The notes beneath the pieces were generated by a model, which saw only the letters and a list, made by a program, of their open reading frames with translations, did no database searches and was not told the origin of the DNA. A program made the position numbers and the translations under genes. A DNA stretch of 6,171 bases from Endomicrobiia bacterium (lineage in GTDB: Bacteria; Elusimicrobiota; Endomicrobiia; Endomicrobiales; Endomicrobiaceae), in contig WQUP01000074.1 of NCBI GenBank assembly GCA_009782015.1, positions 1-6,171 on the forward strand, given 5' to 3'. How positions within the stretch are numbered: the first letter of the stretch is position 1; every line of letters begins with the position of its first letter. Shown in pieces: positions 5,188 through 6,171 of the stretch.

Positions 5188-5976
5188 GTGAAAAGAATTA
5201 TTACGTTGCTTGCCGTATTATTCGTCATAGGGTGCACTACCGTTCCGATTACCGGTCGGCGCCAGCTTTCGCTGGTTTCAGATTCTCAGGTGTCGCAGCT
5301 GAGCGCCCAGGAGTATCAGCAGACGCTTCAGAAGTCAACGGTTATTACGACGGGCGCAGACGTGCAGTTGGTGAGAACGGTCGGCGTCCAGATTTCAAAA
5401 GCCGCAGAGGCTTTTTTGAGAGACAGCGGGCTTGAGTCGGAAATTGCCGGTTATGCGTGGGAGTTCAACCTTATCAAAGAAGACCAAACCGTAAACGCTT
5501 TCTGTATGCCCGGAGGCAAGATTGTGGTTTATACGGGCATTCTGCCTTACACCAAAGACGCAACCGGCCTTGCGGTGGTTTTGGGACACGAAGTAGCGCA
5601 CGCCATAGCAAAGCACGGCGCCGAAAGAATGAGCCAGGAGATGATTGCGCAGGGCGCCGGAACTCTTACGTCGATTTTAGTTTCAAACAAGAGCGAGCAA
5701 ACGCAGCAGCTGGTTATGACGGCTTACGGTCTCGGCTCGCAGTACGGCGTACTTCTTCCCTACAGCAGAAAACATGAGTTAGAGGCCGACAGAATAGGCC
5801 TTATACTTATGGCAAGAGCGGGATACGACCCGAACAAAGCCGTCGCGTTTTGGCAGAGAATGAGCGCCGGCGGTTCTTCAACGCCCGAATTTATGTCAAC
5901 GCATCCGTCGGACGCGACAAGAATAAACGATTTGCAAAAATATATTCCCGAGGCCATGCAGTACTACAAAAAGTGA
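5188..5976 (+). CDS. M48 family zinc metallopeptidase, Oma1-like lipoprotein
   Basis: This is a membrane-anchored zinc endopeptidase of the group that includes Oma1, LoiP and BepA, which degrade damaged or misassembled envelope proteins. The 262-residue product starts with a signal ending in VIGC, so Cys16 is the likely lipid site. The following TTVPITGRRQLSLVSDSQ is typical of bacterial Oma1-like members. Catalytic features are intact: HEVAH (His134, Glu135, His138), followed by AKHGAERMS, and a third zinc ligand in HELEADRIG (probably Glu199 by offset to BepA). THPSDATRI places His239 where BepA has its regulatory histidine. VNAFCMPGGKIVVYTG (102-117) is the usual substrate-groove strand. 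There is no C-terminal TPR domain, unlike BepA. It follows the coiled-coil lipoprotein on the same strand and starts at GTG with a strong ribosome site. Its stop codon lies inside a hairpin. The substrate is unknown. Confidence 0.93.
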   Translation: MKRIITLLAVLFVIGCTTVPITGRRQLSLVSDSQVSQLSAQEYQQTLQKSTVITTGADVQLVRTVGVQISKAAEAFLRDSGLESEIAGYAWEFNLIKEDQTVNAFCMPGGKIVVYTGILPYTKDATGLAVVLGHEVAHAIAKHGAERMSQEMIAQGAGTLTSILVSNKSEQTQQLVMTAYGLGSQYGVLLPYSRKHELEADRIGLILMARAGYDPNKAVAFWQRMSAGGSSTPEFMSTHPSDATRINDLQKYIPEAMQYYKK

Positions 5977-6056
5977 CGCGCTTTGTCGCGTCATCCCCGA
6001 AGGTTGTAATCGGGGATCCATGTTAACTACTGGATGCCGAGACGAGCTTAAATGAC
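5974..6056. repeat. Palindromic repeat E after the M48 gene
   Basis: TGACGCG (5974-5980) and CGCGTCA (5987-5993) form a perfect 7-bp stem that contains the M48 stop codon. Next, ATCCCCGA (5993-6000) pairs exactly with TCGGGGAT (6010-6017). The segment GTCAT (5990-5994) to ATGAC (6052-6056) resembles a dispersed repeat type of the form GTCATCCCCGA...GGATCCA...TGGAT...ATGAC, with the right half decayed. It shares its GTCAT/ATGAC ends and an internal GGATCC with the repeat at 1711-1807. The stems could slow transcription or protect the 3' end, but there is no T-run, so a terminator call is not justified. Confidence 0.65.
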
Positions 6057-6096
6057 ATCGTTCGGCAAGCATGCCAAAGGATAAATTTTAAAAACC

Positions 6097-6171
6097 ATGA
6101 GCAAAATAAAAAAATTCCCATACACCGATATCTTAGGCTGGTCTGTTTCCCGCTACGACAGGTTTTCAAAC
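6097..6171 (+). CDS. N-terminal fragment of a probable PD-(D/E)XK nuclease family protein
   Basis: Only 25 codons are present, starting MSKIKKFPYTDILGWSVSR and running off the window. The frame has a TAA 15 bases upstream (6082-6084), and ATG 6097 is the first start after it. The opening LGWSVSRYDRFSN resembles the N-terminus of RecB/Cas4-like PD-(D/E)XK proteins, where a serine-arginine-tyrosine helix precedes a cysteine or charged segment. The catalytic motifs lie beyond the window, so this is a recollection of the family opening rather than proof. AAAGGA occurs 15 bases before the ATG, too far for an ideal ribosome site. That the frame is coding is likely; the family is tentative. Confidence 0.5.
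   Translation, partial: MSKIKKFPYTDILGWSVSRYDRFSN

Overview
The window looks like bacterial chromosome of intermediate GC from a diderm (Gram-negative-type) organism. It carries two late-step genes for a CDP-deoxyhexose of the O-antigen type, a cardiolipin synthase, two predicted lipoproteins and many small palindromic repeats between genes. The mix of free-standing four-helix-bundle (23S IVS-type) genes, GTCATTCTGA-type repeats and micro-tandem hairpins reminds me of Elusimicrobiota or Omnitrophota-like genomes. That placement is an impression only; nothing here is a phylogenetic marker.

Layout. The left half (1-2877) is on the minus strand. Reading in the direction of transcription it holds rfbG (CDP-glucose 4,6-dehydratase), a 97-bp palindromic repeat, rfbH (the iron-sulfur, PMP-dependent 3-dehydrase, E1), a hairpin repeat, and then a four-helix-bundle protein cut by the window edge. 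The right half (3100-6171) is on the plus strand: cls (cardiolipin synthase), a hairpin repeat, a small coiled-coil lipoprotein, an Oma1-like M48 metallopeptidase lipoprotein, another repeat, and the first 25 codons of a gene that may encode a PD-(D/E)XK nuclease. The divergent rfbG/cls gap (2878-3099) is dominated by a third hairpin repeat. No stretch longer than 300 bases lacks a gene.

How the genes work together. RfbG and RfbH are consecutive enzymes: CDP-glucose to CDP-4-keto-6-deoxyglucose, then to CDP-4-keto-3,6-dideoxyglucose. The cytidylyltransferase (RfbF) and the E1 reductase partner (RfbI) are not in the window. Cls, the coiled-coil lipoprotein and the M48 lipoprotein all belong to the envelope, but nothing ties them into one pathway beyond shared orientation.

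The least ordinary content is between the genes. Three hairpins (about 241-322, 2972-3084 and 4553-4668) have long arms built from 7- or 8-bp tandem units around a shared GGCAAC-containing core. Two further palindromic repeats are bounded by GTCAT/ATGAC. Four of the five repeats touch or supply the stop codon of the preceding gene. Two genes (cls and the small lipoprotein) lack a Shine-Dalgarno sequence and have a -10-like box only 6-8 bases before the ATG, which suggests leaderless transcripts. I see no CRISPR array, rRNA, tRNA or insertion sequence, and no convincing new multi-gene system.
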